Assembly (NCBI GenBank): GCA_964057225.1
Contig: OZ059897.1
Span: 6,448,001-6,512,000 of the forward strand
Direction: 5' to 3'
DNA from: Auanema rhodensis
Lineage: Eukaryota > Nematoda > Chromadorea > Rhabditida > Rhabditidae
Length of the DNA stretch: 64,000 nt
Position numbers and translations under genes: made by a program. The notes beneath the pieces were generated by a model. It was given only the letters and a program-made list of their open reading frames with translations, was not told the origin of the DNA and did not search any database. Of this stretch, positions 13,558 to 24,841 are shown one piece after another (position 1 is the first letter of the stretch; each line of letters opens with the position of its first letter).

Positions 13558-16340
13558 ATGGGTGAGTTTTTTTTTCTATATTTTTCTTTTTATTTTTATA
13601 ATGTTTAGCTTATAATGGCAGTTTTGCTAATGGTGCTACAAATCCAACTGCTGTAGCATCTGCCGAAAATACTTATGCTGATCCAAATGTATGCTTTTTT
13701 CTTATTTAGTATGTTACTTTTATAATAATTTAGCAACAGCAAGAATATGAAGCAGCTTGGGCGCAGTATTATGCTCAAATGGGAAAAGCCGATCCAAATG
13801 CTGCTGCAGTAGCTGCCGCAACAGGAGCTGATGTTCTTATAACTTAAAATATTTTAATTATTATATTAATTTTTAGTATGCGGGTTATTACGCCGAAGGA
13901 AGCGCTCCAACTCAAGAGTCCTATGCAGCTGCTGAATACGCCGCTAAGCCAGCATATGAAGAAGGAGGATACAACGCTAACTATGCTGGTAGTTATTTAA
14001 TTAATTTTTTTTAAAATGAGTTTGCATTTTTAGCTCGTGGAGCCCCTCGTGGTGCTCATCGCGGTGGTGAGCGTGGTGGTCGTGGTGGTCGTGGAGGATT
14101 TGGGGGTGAGCGTGGCGGATTCGGTTTTAGTAGCGGACGCGGAGGCTTTGGTGGTGATCGCAGCGCAGCTGTTGGTGATCGTGGCTTCTCAGAAGGTAGT
14201 CGCGGAGGATTCGGCTCTGATGGAGGACGTGGTGGACCATACGGAGAACGCGCACCATACGGAGATCGTGATAGAGGCTACGGGGACCGTGGAGGAGATC
14301 GTGGAGACCGTGGAGATCGCGGAGGTTTTGGAGACCGTGACCGCGGGGGCGATCGTGAACGCGGAGGCGATAGAGACAGAGGTGATAGAGGCGATCGCTC
14401 TGGAAGAGGCCGTGATTTCGGCGGAAGAGGAGGTTCTCGTAAGTTTACATCTTAATAATTGATAATTAATCTTATAATGAAGGTGGCAGTTACGGAGGTC
14501 GTGACGGCGGTTTTGGCCGTGACGGTGGTTTTGGCGGTAGAGACGGTGGTCGCGGGAGCCGTTGGGATGAGGGAAGTCGCGGCGGACGAGGAGGCGGATT
14601 CTCTGGAGGGTACGTAGCTTATTTTAATTTCTTCAAAAATATCGCAATTGTCAAACGTGCTTATGTATGAACACGTTAAAAATAGTTCTAGATAATAGTT
14701 AAGAGTCAGAAGTTGCGTTGTCGCCTTTTGGTGGCTTTTTAAATTTGTAAGCTAACGATTTCGAAAAATCACGTAGGGAAGAAGTAAGTTTGTGATCGAG
14801 TATACCAGTTACTATCAAAAATTGATGAAAAAATATAAAGTCATATGTGAAAATATTGTTATGAAAATTTGGAAATTTTTTGTTAGTAACCAGTTTTCTG
14901 CGATATATTTCTAATGCCTTCGGGCAAAGGTTTAAAATATGCTTCAGCCTTCAAGATTCGACATCCATTTCTCTCATTTATAACAACCAAGTGTTCATGT
15001 ACAAACCAAGACGATTCTGCACAGCCTCAATAACTATGCTCCTTCTCCTCCCTATTTAAGCACATTACTGTATTTATTGTGTCCTTAAAAATATACATAT
15101 ACATATAAGCAAGAAAACTTAAATTTAGTGGAGAAGGAGATAGTCATTGATCTGTCTGGTGCACCTATGTACCAATCAGATCTCATGGCTTATTTATTTC
15201 AGACCGGGCGGCGGCCCCGGTGGAAGAGGAGGTTTCCAAGGTATTTATAAGTATACCGTGTATCGTGTTAATTATAATTAGTAAAAACAAAAGTTGAAAA
15301 GGTTCTGTGTTCTTAGCAAGAGTACGGGTCAAACCCCAGCGTTCAAAAAAATTTTGGAATTTATTCGCGCAGCGTTAAATCAAAACATGAGGGTTTCATT
15401 TATTATCTAATCTATATTGGTTGCAGACAGGGGCTCTTATGGCAGCAGTGCTCCTCGTGGTGGTCCTGGTGGCGCTGGAGCTGGTGATGATCGTGTTGAA
15501 CTCAAGGAAACTGTTTTTGTTCAAGGAGTACCAACAACGTAAGGCATTTGTGTATCACGGTTTTGAGTTTCCCTTGCTTTTCAGAGCCAATGAAACATAC
15601 ATTGCTGATGTATTCTGCACTGTTGGAGAAATAGCCAAGAATGATAGAACCGGAGAACCCCGAATTAAAATTTACACTGACAGGGGAAGCGGTGAACCAA
15701 AGGTAATTTGCCAGAATTTTTACAAACGTATACCAACTTAATACAGGGAGAATGTATGATTACTTTTGCTTCTGCTGAAATTGCTCAACAATGTATTCAA
15801 ATGTACAATGGACAGTCGTTCCCCGGGGGTGACAAGCCAATGACTATTAGTATCGCTAAGTTCAAATCACAAGATTCTCGTGGTGGTGATAGAGGTGGTT
15901 TCGGAGGCCGTGGTGGTGGCGGACGTGGTGGTGGACGAGGCGGTCGATTTGGTATGTTTTTTTGAAAACAAATATCGTTTATTTACAAAATAAATTTTCT
16001 AGATGATGGCGGATTTGGTGGACGCGGAAGAGGAGGCGGATTCCGCGGTGGAGATCGTGGAGACCGAGGTGGATTTGGAGGACGTGGAGGCGGCAGAGGC
16101 GCAGCTGGTTCCAACTATGAACAACGTTCCAATGATTGGGGTTGCGGAGAATGTGGAAATAATAACTTTGCCTTCAGACAGGTAAAGACAATTGTTTATA
16201 CAATAAAGTTATACGGTATTCAGGCTTGCAACCAATGTAATGCTCCTAGACCAGCTGGTGGAGGTGGAGGCGGTGGAAGTTCTGGCCCAATGAGAAGTGA
16301 AGGTGGCTCAAGTGGCGGAGACCGACACAGACCTTATTAA
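13558..16340 (+). CDS. fust-1: FET-family RNA-binding protein (FUS/EWS/TAF15; FUST-1-like)
   Basis: Twelve exons splice in phase to about 530 residues, starting at ATG 13558 (exon 1 has only four coding bases) and ending at TAA 16338-16340. Order of parts: an N-terminal low-complexity region rich in Ala, Tyr and Gln (to about residue 98); a long RGG/DRGG region; an RRM across three exons near 15450-15880, with ETVFVQGVP as RNP2-like and GEPKGECMITF as RNP1-like sequence; a second RGG block; a RanBP2-type zinc finger with four cysteines ([20 protein letters not shown]); and a C-terminus ending DRHRPY, which matches the R-X(2-5)-PY nuclear localisation signal of FUS. This order is that of the FET family, whose members bind RNA and DNA and act in transcription and splicing in the nucleus. 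Introns are mostly 44-50 bases, with one of about 600 (14608-15203). The MFSD13A-like gene starts just after its poly(A) signal (AATAAA 16603-16608). Confidence 0.92.
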
Positions 16341-16638
16341 GACTTGTATATGTGAAATCTTGTTATGTTACCCACTCACTCCATATTTCGCTTTAGTCGG
16401 AATGGTTCCAACTATTTATTTGCCAGATTAATAATAGCTGTAGAATTGAATCCACGATGTTGTTTCTAACTTTTACAACTTCGAAATAATTCATCCCACT
16501 GTCTATTTTTTTTTGTTTATAATGGTGTATTTTATGTATACTTTCCATGAAAGTTTGACTTAATTCCAGTTTTCTAACCGTGGATTATGTGTGGCCCCCA
16601 AAAATAAAATATAAACTGATAAGACTTTTATAATAGAT

Positions 16639-18212
16639 ATGAGTGCTGTTCATGGCAATACCTTATTGCTAACAATAGCCTTGTTTGGTCCAATCTGGCT
16701 TTTGGACATATATCTTCTTTATTATTTAAAGGTATGACTTTGTGTAATAGTTATGTTCTATAATAGTTATGTTCTGCAATTTATTCAAAAATTTGTAAGC
16801 TGATGTCAGCGGCTTTGGGCCCATTCTTTTCGGGTGGTCGATGTAGTAGAGTTGCAACTTGATTCAAGTTCGATGTAGGCGTGCCAAACGATGATTAAAG
16901 GGGGGGGGGGGTGTTTGTTGTGAATTGTTTGGTTTAATGGTAGTTGTTGTCTCTGGTATCAAGGTACTCCTATGACCTACGTCTCTCTTTCTCTCATCTA
17001 AAACGCTTCTGAATAACAACAGTTTCTATTGGAAAACCGTTCGTATATGATTCAATCATGGCTGCGGTCGCTCCAGAATTTCGTATTGGCTCTGTTGAAC
17101 GAGATGAGAAGTCAGAAAGCTCGAAATCAGATTCGCTTTGGACAGTTGTCTGGTTAAGCTGTTGTGTATTCGGCATCACTTTACTAATGAATTCTTATCT
17201 AATTTACTATATAAAAGTAAGTTTTTCCGTGTACAAGTTTGTTATTATTAACATTTCATGATCAGGTTGTATGTATATTATAGTTCTAATGATAACAAAT
17301 GTGCTTTCTTCTGCCGTTTTCATGTAATATATGTTATATAATAGCTTTTGTGTGTGTTTTTATCTTTTATCTTAAATGTGGGAAATGTCTTGAAAACGGT
17401 GTACTATATCATTGTTATCAGCTCTGAAGTCAGAAAGATCAATTATTTATCCTCCTATTTGCACTCTTATTTTTTCTTTTTTAGGTTTTTCTAGAGAAAT
17501 ATCATTTGGATCCTGGTTATCTTAATCAAATACAGTTTCTTTTTCTATTCTGGAATGCTATCAATGACCCGATTCTCGGTTTTATACAAGTAACAACTAT
17601 TCTATCATTAAAAATCAAAAATGAACGGAAAACTAATTATAGGACTTAGGACTATGTGGCATAAATTGGATCAAAGACAGAAGAAAAGTAGTATTATATG
17701 CTGGACCCGTATTCTCTGCCACTTTCCTTTTGTTTTGGTTTCCGTGGTCCATGTGAGTTTGGAAGGCAGGAAAATTGTTCTTTCCTCTTTTCATATCGTC
17801 ATGCTTGGTGATGTTTCTTTCTTTATAGTGACAATGGATTAGTGACTGCACTTCAACTAATAGTTTCACTTTTTCTTTTTGATACCTTACTGACTCTCGT
17901 CCTATCTGCTTATTGCGGTCTTTGTGTAGAAAAATGTCAAAAACATAAAGACAGAGTTCGAATTATTGTTTATGGAGAATTAGTAGGAGTATTCGGTAAG
18001 ACTGAAAAATTATTTGAGAACCGCTTATTTAGAAATTGTATAAAAATAAGTTTTGAAATGTTGGTCAGGAAAAAAGTTACAAAAACATCATTCCGGTTTC
18101 GAAGATCTTTGAGAAAAAAGGAGACAGAGATATCTTTATATGTAAAAGTACATTTTGAGAAATAGATAAAGAAGAGAACAGAAAGAAACTTAAAAAAAAC
18201 AAAGAGTAAAAG

Positions 18213-18252
<40 letters not shown>

Positions 18253-19951
18253 GAGAAAAGAGGGAGGAATGAACAAATTAGTCTTCTATCTGAGAATATG
18301 CCAAAGTGATATATTTGCTGTAATCGATTCACCTTCTGAATCGTTTAATCCATGTGTCAACCTTTGTTAAGTTGTCTGATTATGGTCAGGATTATAATGG
18401 TGACAGAATTGGCAAAATATCCCAATTATAATATAAATAAGTACAGAATAAGTGAAAGAACAGTATAATGAATATTTCAGCGGGTTTCTTAATAATGCCG
18501 ATGGAATCCCTTACTGATAATCTACAACGTTATAATATTTTCCAAATTTTCACAGTTGGAATATCACTTGTATCTGCTGCTTGTTTAATATTCTGTGGAT
18601 TATTTTTGAAAGACGTTCCACCGTCTGCCGATGAAATTAAACAACTTGAAGTTTGGTCACAAATCTCGAACATCAATAAGTTTTCCAATTCAAAATAGGC
18701 TGCTGAACAGGCTACAAGCAGTTGGAGTTCTGTTCTCAAAATATCTTGGCAGATTGTTAAAGAATTTCGATTCATTGCACTAGTAGGATCTCAGTTTTTT
18801 AAAATTTTGAGGTTTTCAACTCATTTGGATGTTATCAGATCATGATGTTTTTTAAGATTTATGGGAAATGAGCAATTTCTTATTATCTTTGTTGAAGCTC
18901 TTCTAACAGATCATGGATTTTTAGAAAGAGGAAGCAATATTCTAGGATTATATTACGTTGTTGCTCGTTCATTAGGAAATGTTTGTTAACAAATCTTAAG
19001 TATTTTGCAGAAAATAAGTTGCAGATTCTATTCTTACTTCTTTGGATTCCTGTAAATAAACTGGGTTGTCAATGGGTCATACAAGGATTGAATGTTGTAA
19101 CCCTGATCAACTGCTATGTAGCCTATATGGCCGGTTCAACTAACTATTGGATCATAGCTATTTTCATAATTATTGAAAAGTTAGTGGTCAACTCTTTTAT
19201 TTTAGAAATGTATAGCTCCAATGTTTGAAGCTTCTAAGAATACCGAAACTTTTATTTCTATTCTTGTTGTAGCTTGCTAATTTGCAGCTAAGAAGTTTAT
19301 AGTTTGTATGATTGTTTCCATATACTTTGATACTTGAAATATATAAAAACATCACAACTTTAAGTTTTTCAGCTCATTGTCACGATGTGGTTGGCAAGGA
19401 TTCTATATGATCATCTCTGGAGAAGTTATAGATTCTGACAGGAAAATTAATAAAAGATCGTAAGAGGTTTACCAATACATCATCAAGTATCATTTACCTA
19501 ACTAGATCACCCTTGTCTACGATCATATTCACGATGAAGGCTCTCTTCACAAAACCTGCCGACCAACTGGCGCCAGTAATTATTCTAGCTTTCCTTCAAA
19601 CTAGCTTCTATAATGAATTCAAACCGTTATGCTGGCCTTCATCTGAGATTACAGATTTAGCAACCAATACCACCATGTCTGTGACAACCTTGTCTCCTGT
19701 AGATTTGTAAGTTTATTTCTTTGTCGTCCGTAAATTTTCATTTTTAATTTTCTCCAATGCTTAGGGATCTCAGATGTACATCCATCAAGACTACTACTTT
19801 CCAAGCGCTGATCTTCTTCCCAGTTATTTGTGCTGTTGGAGAATCTTTATTCATTATGCTTGATCAGTACATTGTTCATAGAACTAAGAAAGCTGAGGAC
19901 AACGAAGATAATGTAGAAATGGATGCTTTAGAAGCATTGAATAAAGATTGA
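16639..19951 (+). CDS. MFSD13A/TMEM180-like major facilitator protein
   Basis: Two alternative first exons end with the same phase and can both join the exon at 17485: 16639-16731 (31 residues) and 17058-17216 (53 residues). The remaining exons (17485-17589, 17643-17752, 17829-17995, 18481-18650, 18699-18811, 18857-18980, 19025-19179, 19373-19459, 19506-19706, 19765-19951) are all in phase. The product is about 525 residues (long start) or 503 (short start). Recognisable family signatures are LIYYIKVFLEKY at the end of helix 1, FWNAINDPILGF in helix 2, and TMKALFTKPADQLAPVII near the end, which match mammalian MFSD13A in order. It is a multi-pass membrane protein of the major facilitator superfamily with no substrate known to me. 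The first start follows an acceptor-like TTTTATAATAG by two bases, directly behind the fust-1 poly(A) signal. Poly(A) signal AATAAA is at 19975-19980. Confidence 0.85.
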
Positions 19952-20048
19952 ACTTGGCATAAATCTATCTTAACAATAAAGAAAAGTATTTAGATGAAAT
20001 TAATGTTTAATTAAGTATTAGGGTAAAGTTCTTAGTAACGTAATCGCA

Positions 20049-20120
20049 GCCCGGTTAGCTCAGTCGGTAGAGCACCAGACTCTTAATCTGGCTGTCGCGG
20101 GTTCGAGCCCCGCATCGGGC
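20049..20120 (+). tRNA. tRNA-Lys (CTT)
   Basis: A 72-base cloverleaf. The acceptor stem pairs GCCCGGT with ATCGGGC, the D-arm contains TAGCTCAGTCGGTAGAGC, the anticodon loop CTCTTAA carries CTT, and the T-arm is GCGGG-TTCGAGC-CCCGC. No intron is seen. It lies about 100 bases after the end of the MFSD13A-like gene. Confidence 0.97.
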
Positions 20121-20316
20121 TTCACATTTTTTCTTTTATTTCTGAATATTTGTATTAGGAAATAGGATTATGATATAAGGAACAGAAAGAATAAAAACAA
20201 AAATGTTTTGTTTTTACTTACTTTTATTTTTGAAATTTTATGAGAATACATAGATATAATAAATATTATTAAACATTATAATAACAATATTCAAAAAGAA
20301 CATAGGACTTTAATGT

Positions 20317-21847
20317 TTAAGATAGCGCATGTACTTTCTGATGATTAATTTTAAATATTTTCTGAAAAATGATGTAAATGATAAGATCGAAAAAGAAAAT
20401 TGTATATTAAAAAATTAAAAAAACAGACCTCTAATCGTAATAACTTTCCTATTCCATTACGTATGGTTGGATTCATAGTTAGATATACAATAGCTGGAGC
20501 TCCATGTCCGTTTTGATGACTGATTTGTCCGAATATAATTAAAGCTGGATGTACTTCTATAAACTGCATAACAATATAGATAACTGATCCTATACTATTT
20601 ACAATACAAATTACAGTTGTTTGTACGAAAATCTATGATGATCATAGGTATATGATACTGATTAAGTGGCACAAACCATACGATGTACATGTCGCTTTGA
20701 AAACTTTTCCGACATCTCATGATAACGGCGTCTGAGAACAATACAAAATATGCTGTACATTATTGAATTTAAAGTGATAATGCTTGCATTATTAGCTAAT
20801 AAAGTATGATTAGTATACTATAATATATAAAATTAAAGAAATTAAAAATAAATAAAAACATTGTAGCGATCATCCGGAAATATGGACGGATTAAAGAACC
20901 AAGCACCATAACGAGATGAGAATACGGGTGGCATTGAATATATAGTTGAATACATTCCGTAAATAAAACAAAGAAATAACAGAAAATGAGTACGGTAACC
21001 ATCAAATATACATTTTGTTAAATTAATTCTAAGAAGAAGATTATTAACTATAATCTTAAGTGAAAATTATAACTTAAACTCAATTATATCAAATATTCGG
21101 TTGATGACAAGCAAAAGACATACAATGCTGGACATGCACCACATTCCTTCAACATTCATATTCATATTTTCATGTTTTTATGGAATATTTTTAGCACTCT
21201 TCTATGTAGTTTTGTTTCAAAATTTAGCAAATTTTTTTGTATCTATCATAATACGACAATTTTTCTCTTTTTTAATCTAAACCTTTTACGAATATAATAT
21301 AAAAAACCTAGTCCTAAGCTTCCACATATATATATGAAATTCGGATAAGAGCAGAATACAGCTCCTTTGATCAACATAACTCCTGAAAATGAGAACTGTT
21401 TAGTTAAATCTTTTCTCTCTTTCTTTGTAAATTTTACCAGTTACGATTGAGCTCACAAAAACTCCCACCATATCTATTAATCCGAGGAAAAACATAATTT
21501 TGAAGCAAGAACATGCCCAAAATTCACTTGTCCTAATAGCATACAGAGACAAAACATAAATTATCTATAATGTTATAAAGAATCTTTTTTAAATGATTCA
21601 TTTTCATTCAGCTTATCATAACAGTTGAAATTTAAAAAAAAACCTCGACAATCACTCCAAATATAATGCACATCATACCCCAAGCTGAATGCTTCACGCC
21701 ATCTCGTTCAGTCCATTCATCAGAAGTTAAGCCACTATAATTCAGAAAAAAGCAATACAAAAGACTTTTTCAAATCAAAAAAAATTCAAACCTGCATCTA
21801 TATCTTTCTATATTCTGTGTTCCTCCATATATTATGAATTCTTCCAT
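20317..21847 (-). CDS. Serpentine class T (SRT) chemoreceptor-like GPCR
   Basis: Nine exons on the minus strand (21847-21792, 21734-21644, 21564-21438, 21382-21308, 21146-21080, 21028-20860, 20817-20677, 20632-20429, 20361-20317) join in phase to 324 residues with seven hydrophobic segments. Class T signatures are YRCSGLTSDEW in the N-terminus, CLLLVINRIFD at the end of helix 3, and PPVFSSRYGAWFFNP in the second outer loop, followed by an N-glycosylation-rich stretch (NYTNHT, NNAS). Helix 7 ends with YLTMNPTIRNGIGK, like the NPxIR end of these receptors. Such receptors sit in sensory cilia of chemosensory neurons and couple to G proteins; the ligand is unknown. One acceptor (exon 5) is GAAG rather than TTTCAG, a form also used in the fust-1 gene. 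The gene appears intact. Upstream are repeated CACGTG motifs (21984-22058). Confidence 0.85.
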
Positions 21848-22572
21848 TATATTTTAACTTCACAAAGAAATATGAAGTATAGCTGAATATAATTAATTCA
21901 AAGAACAAATATATGAGAAAAAAATTAGTTTCTGGCGATTTCTAGCTTGCAAACGGATGATGTTGCAGATCGGAACTAAAAAGTTCACGTGAGCAAGCAA
22001 GACAATACGTGAAAGTTCACGTGAGCAAGCAATACATTACAAGAAAGTTCACGTAAGAGACGTATGTATCTGCTAAAAATCTAAGATGAAACCCATGATT
22101 TGAGCTTGAAAATAAAATAAAAATATATATAGATGTATACATATATGCGCGTATATGTATATTAACTATATTTATATATATATAGTTGATAACTATCCAT
22201 ATATGAATCGCTTTTCATATATGTACGAAAGCCAAGAGTACAAACAGTGAAGTATATGAAGTCGTGGAGATATTAATACAATTACCTTGTTTCAATGAAG
22301 TGTGATGTAATTAATATTCTGAGAATCATTTGTTGTTCGTAATTTCCCATCGTTCCAGACACGAAGGAATTTTCGATTCATTAACTAAGAGTTTATAGTC
22401 AAGATTTTATGGAAATATATGTTACTTGACAGTTCAATACGTACAACATTCTTAAAACTAAAAGTAAAATGTATATATAACAAGCAAAAACTTATATATA
22501 TATATATGCAACTATAAAGAAATGGATATACGACAGATCATAAAGAAGAAAACATTAAAATATGTTCAAAAA
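21848..22572. other. Intergenic, SRT to histone deacetylase
   Basis: Lies between the 5' end of the SRT gene and the 3' end of the histone deacetylase gene, both on the minus strand. Contains the E-box repeat cluster (own entry), several short TATA-rich runs (22120-22180, 22495-22510) and no coding sequence that I can support. Confidence 0.5.
21978..22058. promoter_or_regulatory. Tandem AAGTTCACGTGAGCAAGCAA repeats (E-box cluster)
   Basis: The 20-base unit AAGTTCACGTGAGCAAGCAA occurs at 21981-22000 and, with the same sequence, at 22013-22032. A third partial copy at 22044-22058 carries AAAGTTCACGTAAG. A reversed ACGTGAA lies between the first two. Two copies contain the palindrome CACGTG, the classical E-box for bHLH or bHLH-zip factors. 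The cluster begins about 130 bases upstream of the SRT receptor start (21847), so it may act as its promoter element. This is inference from position and repetition only. Confidence 0.45.
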
Positions 22573-24841
22573 TTACAGTTTATAAACTTTATATATGGAT
22601 AAACCTTTGAAAAGTTCATCGTTTTTCACTTGTAATAAAAAATCTTTAAAAGATATTATTTCGTCAAGAGCAGGCTGTTCGGTATGAAGAGCTGGAGGTC
22701 GTGTAATAGGATTTATCGGCAAGATCAGCTGAATACAAAAGAAAAATGATACTAAAACTCAGAGATGGAAGAAGCTTACCGATTGGAAAGCAATTCGCAT
22801 CAGAGATTTCGGCAACTTTATAATTATATCATCCGAACGTCTAACTAACTCTAGAGAATTGGATTCTTCTAGCAAAATATTCTGAGAAATAACAGGCTAA
22901 AGGATTAAGTTTCGAAAAAGTTACCGGATAAGAGGCTTTCTTGTACGCATTAACGATATCATCCAATTCGGCTAGTAAATCTTGTTCAAACTGAGTGCAT
23001 AGGAATGATAATGTTGTTATATACGATATAGTTACCTCTTCATCCCTAGCTTTATATAATCCACGAGTTGGATATGGCTGTAGCATATGACGAACTCCCC
23101 TGAATTCTGGCATCTCATCAACCTGATAAACATATAACAATGATTGTTTCCTATTTAATCCATTAATCAACTAATTCATTATCTGATGTCGTGTTATCAT
23201 CTGAAAGTCTGCTTAATGATTCGAAAGATGGATATTGTTTGGAAAAATGTTTGTGTATTCTTCGAATAACAGGTAAAATATCCTTGCTTAGTGGCTAAAT
23301 TAAATTTTTTTTTAAAACAAAGCAATCTCAAGTATTACTTGGAAATTAATATGCGGAGCATCATCTTTTAGCATAGCTCTTAGAACGAATTCAGAGCATG
23401 CTGCTACAGAATCTAAGAAATAGCCTCCTTCCAAGATGAACGCAGTTGGAATTCCCATGTTCAAAAGAATGTTGGCCATTGTTCCGAAGCCACCTGGAGT
23501 AACAGCCATTTCTCCTTCGGGATCGCCTTTAAAAAGAATATTTCAATATCCAAAACTAACTAAATCTGAACCAAAAGCAGCATCGAATCCACAGCTGACA
23601 ATAATAACATCAGGTTGATAGTCTTGAATCATAGGAACAACAACTAATTGCATTATAGCAATGAAATCACTATCAGTCATTCCTGTTTTGTTTAAAGGAA
23701 CATTTACTGTATTTTTAACTGAAACAGTATTTTTTTAAATATATTTTGCCATTTCTCTATATACAATCTGTTTTGATATCGGATTGCTGGAGATTCGGCC
23801 AGAATGTTCCATCTTCGAAACGGTGGATTGACACCAGTCGGATATTTTCGCAATCTTCAATACAATCTTGCGTTCCCTGACCAGCATGAACATCCCAATC
23901 CACAATCAAAACTCTATTAGCTCCATTGTTTAAAATCTGGAAAACTAAGAAGCTTCTTCCAAAAATTGGCTTAAGCCTACATTTTTAGCTGCAATTACAA
24001 CATTATTGAAAATGCAAAAACCACAGCCAGCGTCAGGTGATGCATGGTGACCAGGAGGTCGTATAGAAGCAAATCCAGAAGATCTAAAACATGAAAACAA
24101 CAGTTGTAGCACTTGAGACAGAATAAAGTAACTAGAATCGTGTTTGATATAATCTTGTGCAGAATTGCCCACCACCGAAACGTAGCCCGCGTGGCCTAAT
24201 GGATAAGGCGTCTGACTTCTAATCAGAAGATTGTCGGTTCGATCCCGGCCGTGGGCTTCTACTTTTTGCAATTTTTAAAATTCAAAATCAATGCATTATG
24301 TAAACAATAGAGTTGCAGAACCAATAAACAACGCTCAAAACATGCTGATTTACCTATGGTCGAAGACATTTCTAACTAAATCGATAGCAGCTGCAGCAGC
24401 AATTTTTGCGATATTATAACTGTTATTATTGACATAAATATCTTCATAATTCGCAGAAAAAGCTTCGAGTTCATCCTAAATAAGAAAAAACGGAGAAATA
24501 ACATGAAGAACAGTATTCTAACCCCACTTAATGTTGAACTGTGTTTAATATCTTCAATGTATCTTTTGGTATGAACTAGCTCGAGTTCTTCATGCGAAGC
24601 AATACGAATTGGAAGCCTAGTAACTCTGTCATAGAAATCACAGTCCTTAAAACAAACAAATAAGGACAAAGGGATAGAAAAATCATAAGGTCATAGCTAT
24701 ATGCATTAGAGTTCAAAAAAATATTGCACCAACCTCCATTCTTTGTTTTATAACTTCCAAACGTTGAGGAACTTCAATATGATAATTGGGCCATGGACAA
24801 AAATGATCCTTCATAATATCATCACTAATCCAGAAAACCAT
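22573..24841 (-). CDS. Class II histone deacetylase
   Basis: About a dozen exons join in phase to roughly 498 residues. The first 320 form an HDAC catalytic domain: RPPGHHA (catalytic His pair at about 130-131), [15 protein letters not shown] (zinc ligands Asp167 and His169), [12 protein letters not shown] (third zinc ligand Asp255) and [11 protein letters not shown] (Tyr294). All residues needed for deacetylation are present. The usual second His of the DVHHG motif is Ala here. [12 protein letters not shown] and the DW in DWDVH resemble class II (HDAC6/HDAC10-type) enzymes. The last 175 residues have no match I can name. The frame could stop at a TAA after residue 364, but a 51-base GT-AG intron removes it and four more short in-phase exons follow. 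A tRNA-Arg lies in an intron on the opposite strand. An isolated acceptor (CTTTTGTAG, boundary 24862/24863) just upstream of the ATG suggests trans-splicing. Predicted substrates are acetyl-lysines on histones or other proteins. Confidence 0.88.
24185..24256 (+). tRNA. tRNA-Arg (TCT), nested in an HDAC intron
   Basis: A 72-base cloverleaf with acceptor stem GCCCGCG/CGTGGGC (one G-T pair), D-arm GCCTAATGGATAAGGC, anticodon loop CTTCTAA (anticodon TCT) and T-arm GTCGG-TTCGATC-CCGGC. It lies on the plus strand inside an intron of the histone deacetylase gene, which is on the minus strand. Confidence 0.97.

Noticed and set aside
20796-21005. Apparent open frame starting MVTVLIFCYF in the SRT gene region
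   Set aside because: It is in the wrong phase. The real reading of this exon gives the receptor outer-loop signature ending in WFFNP and joins both neighbouring exons through GT-AG introns.
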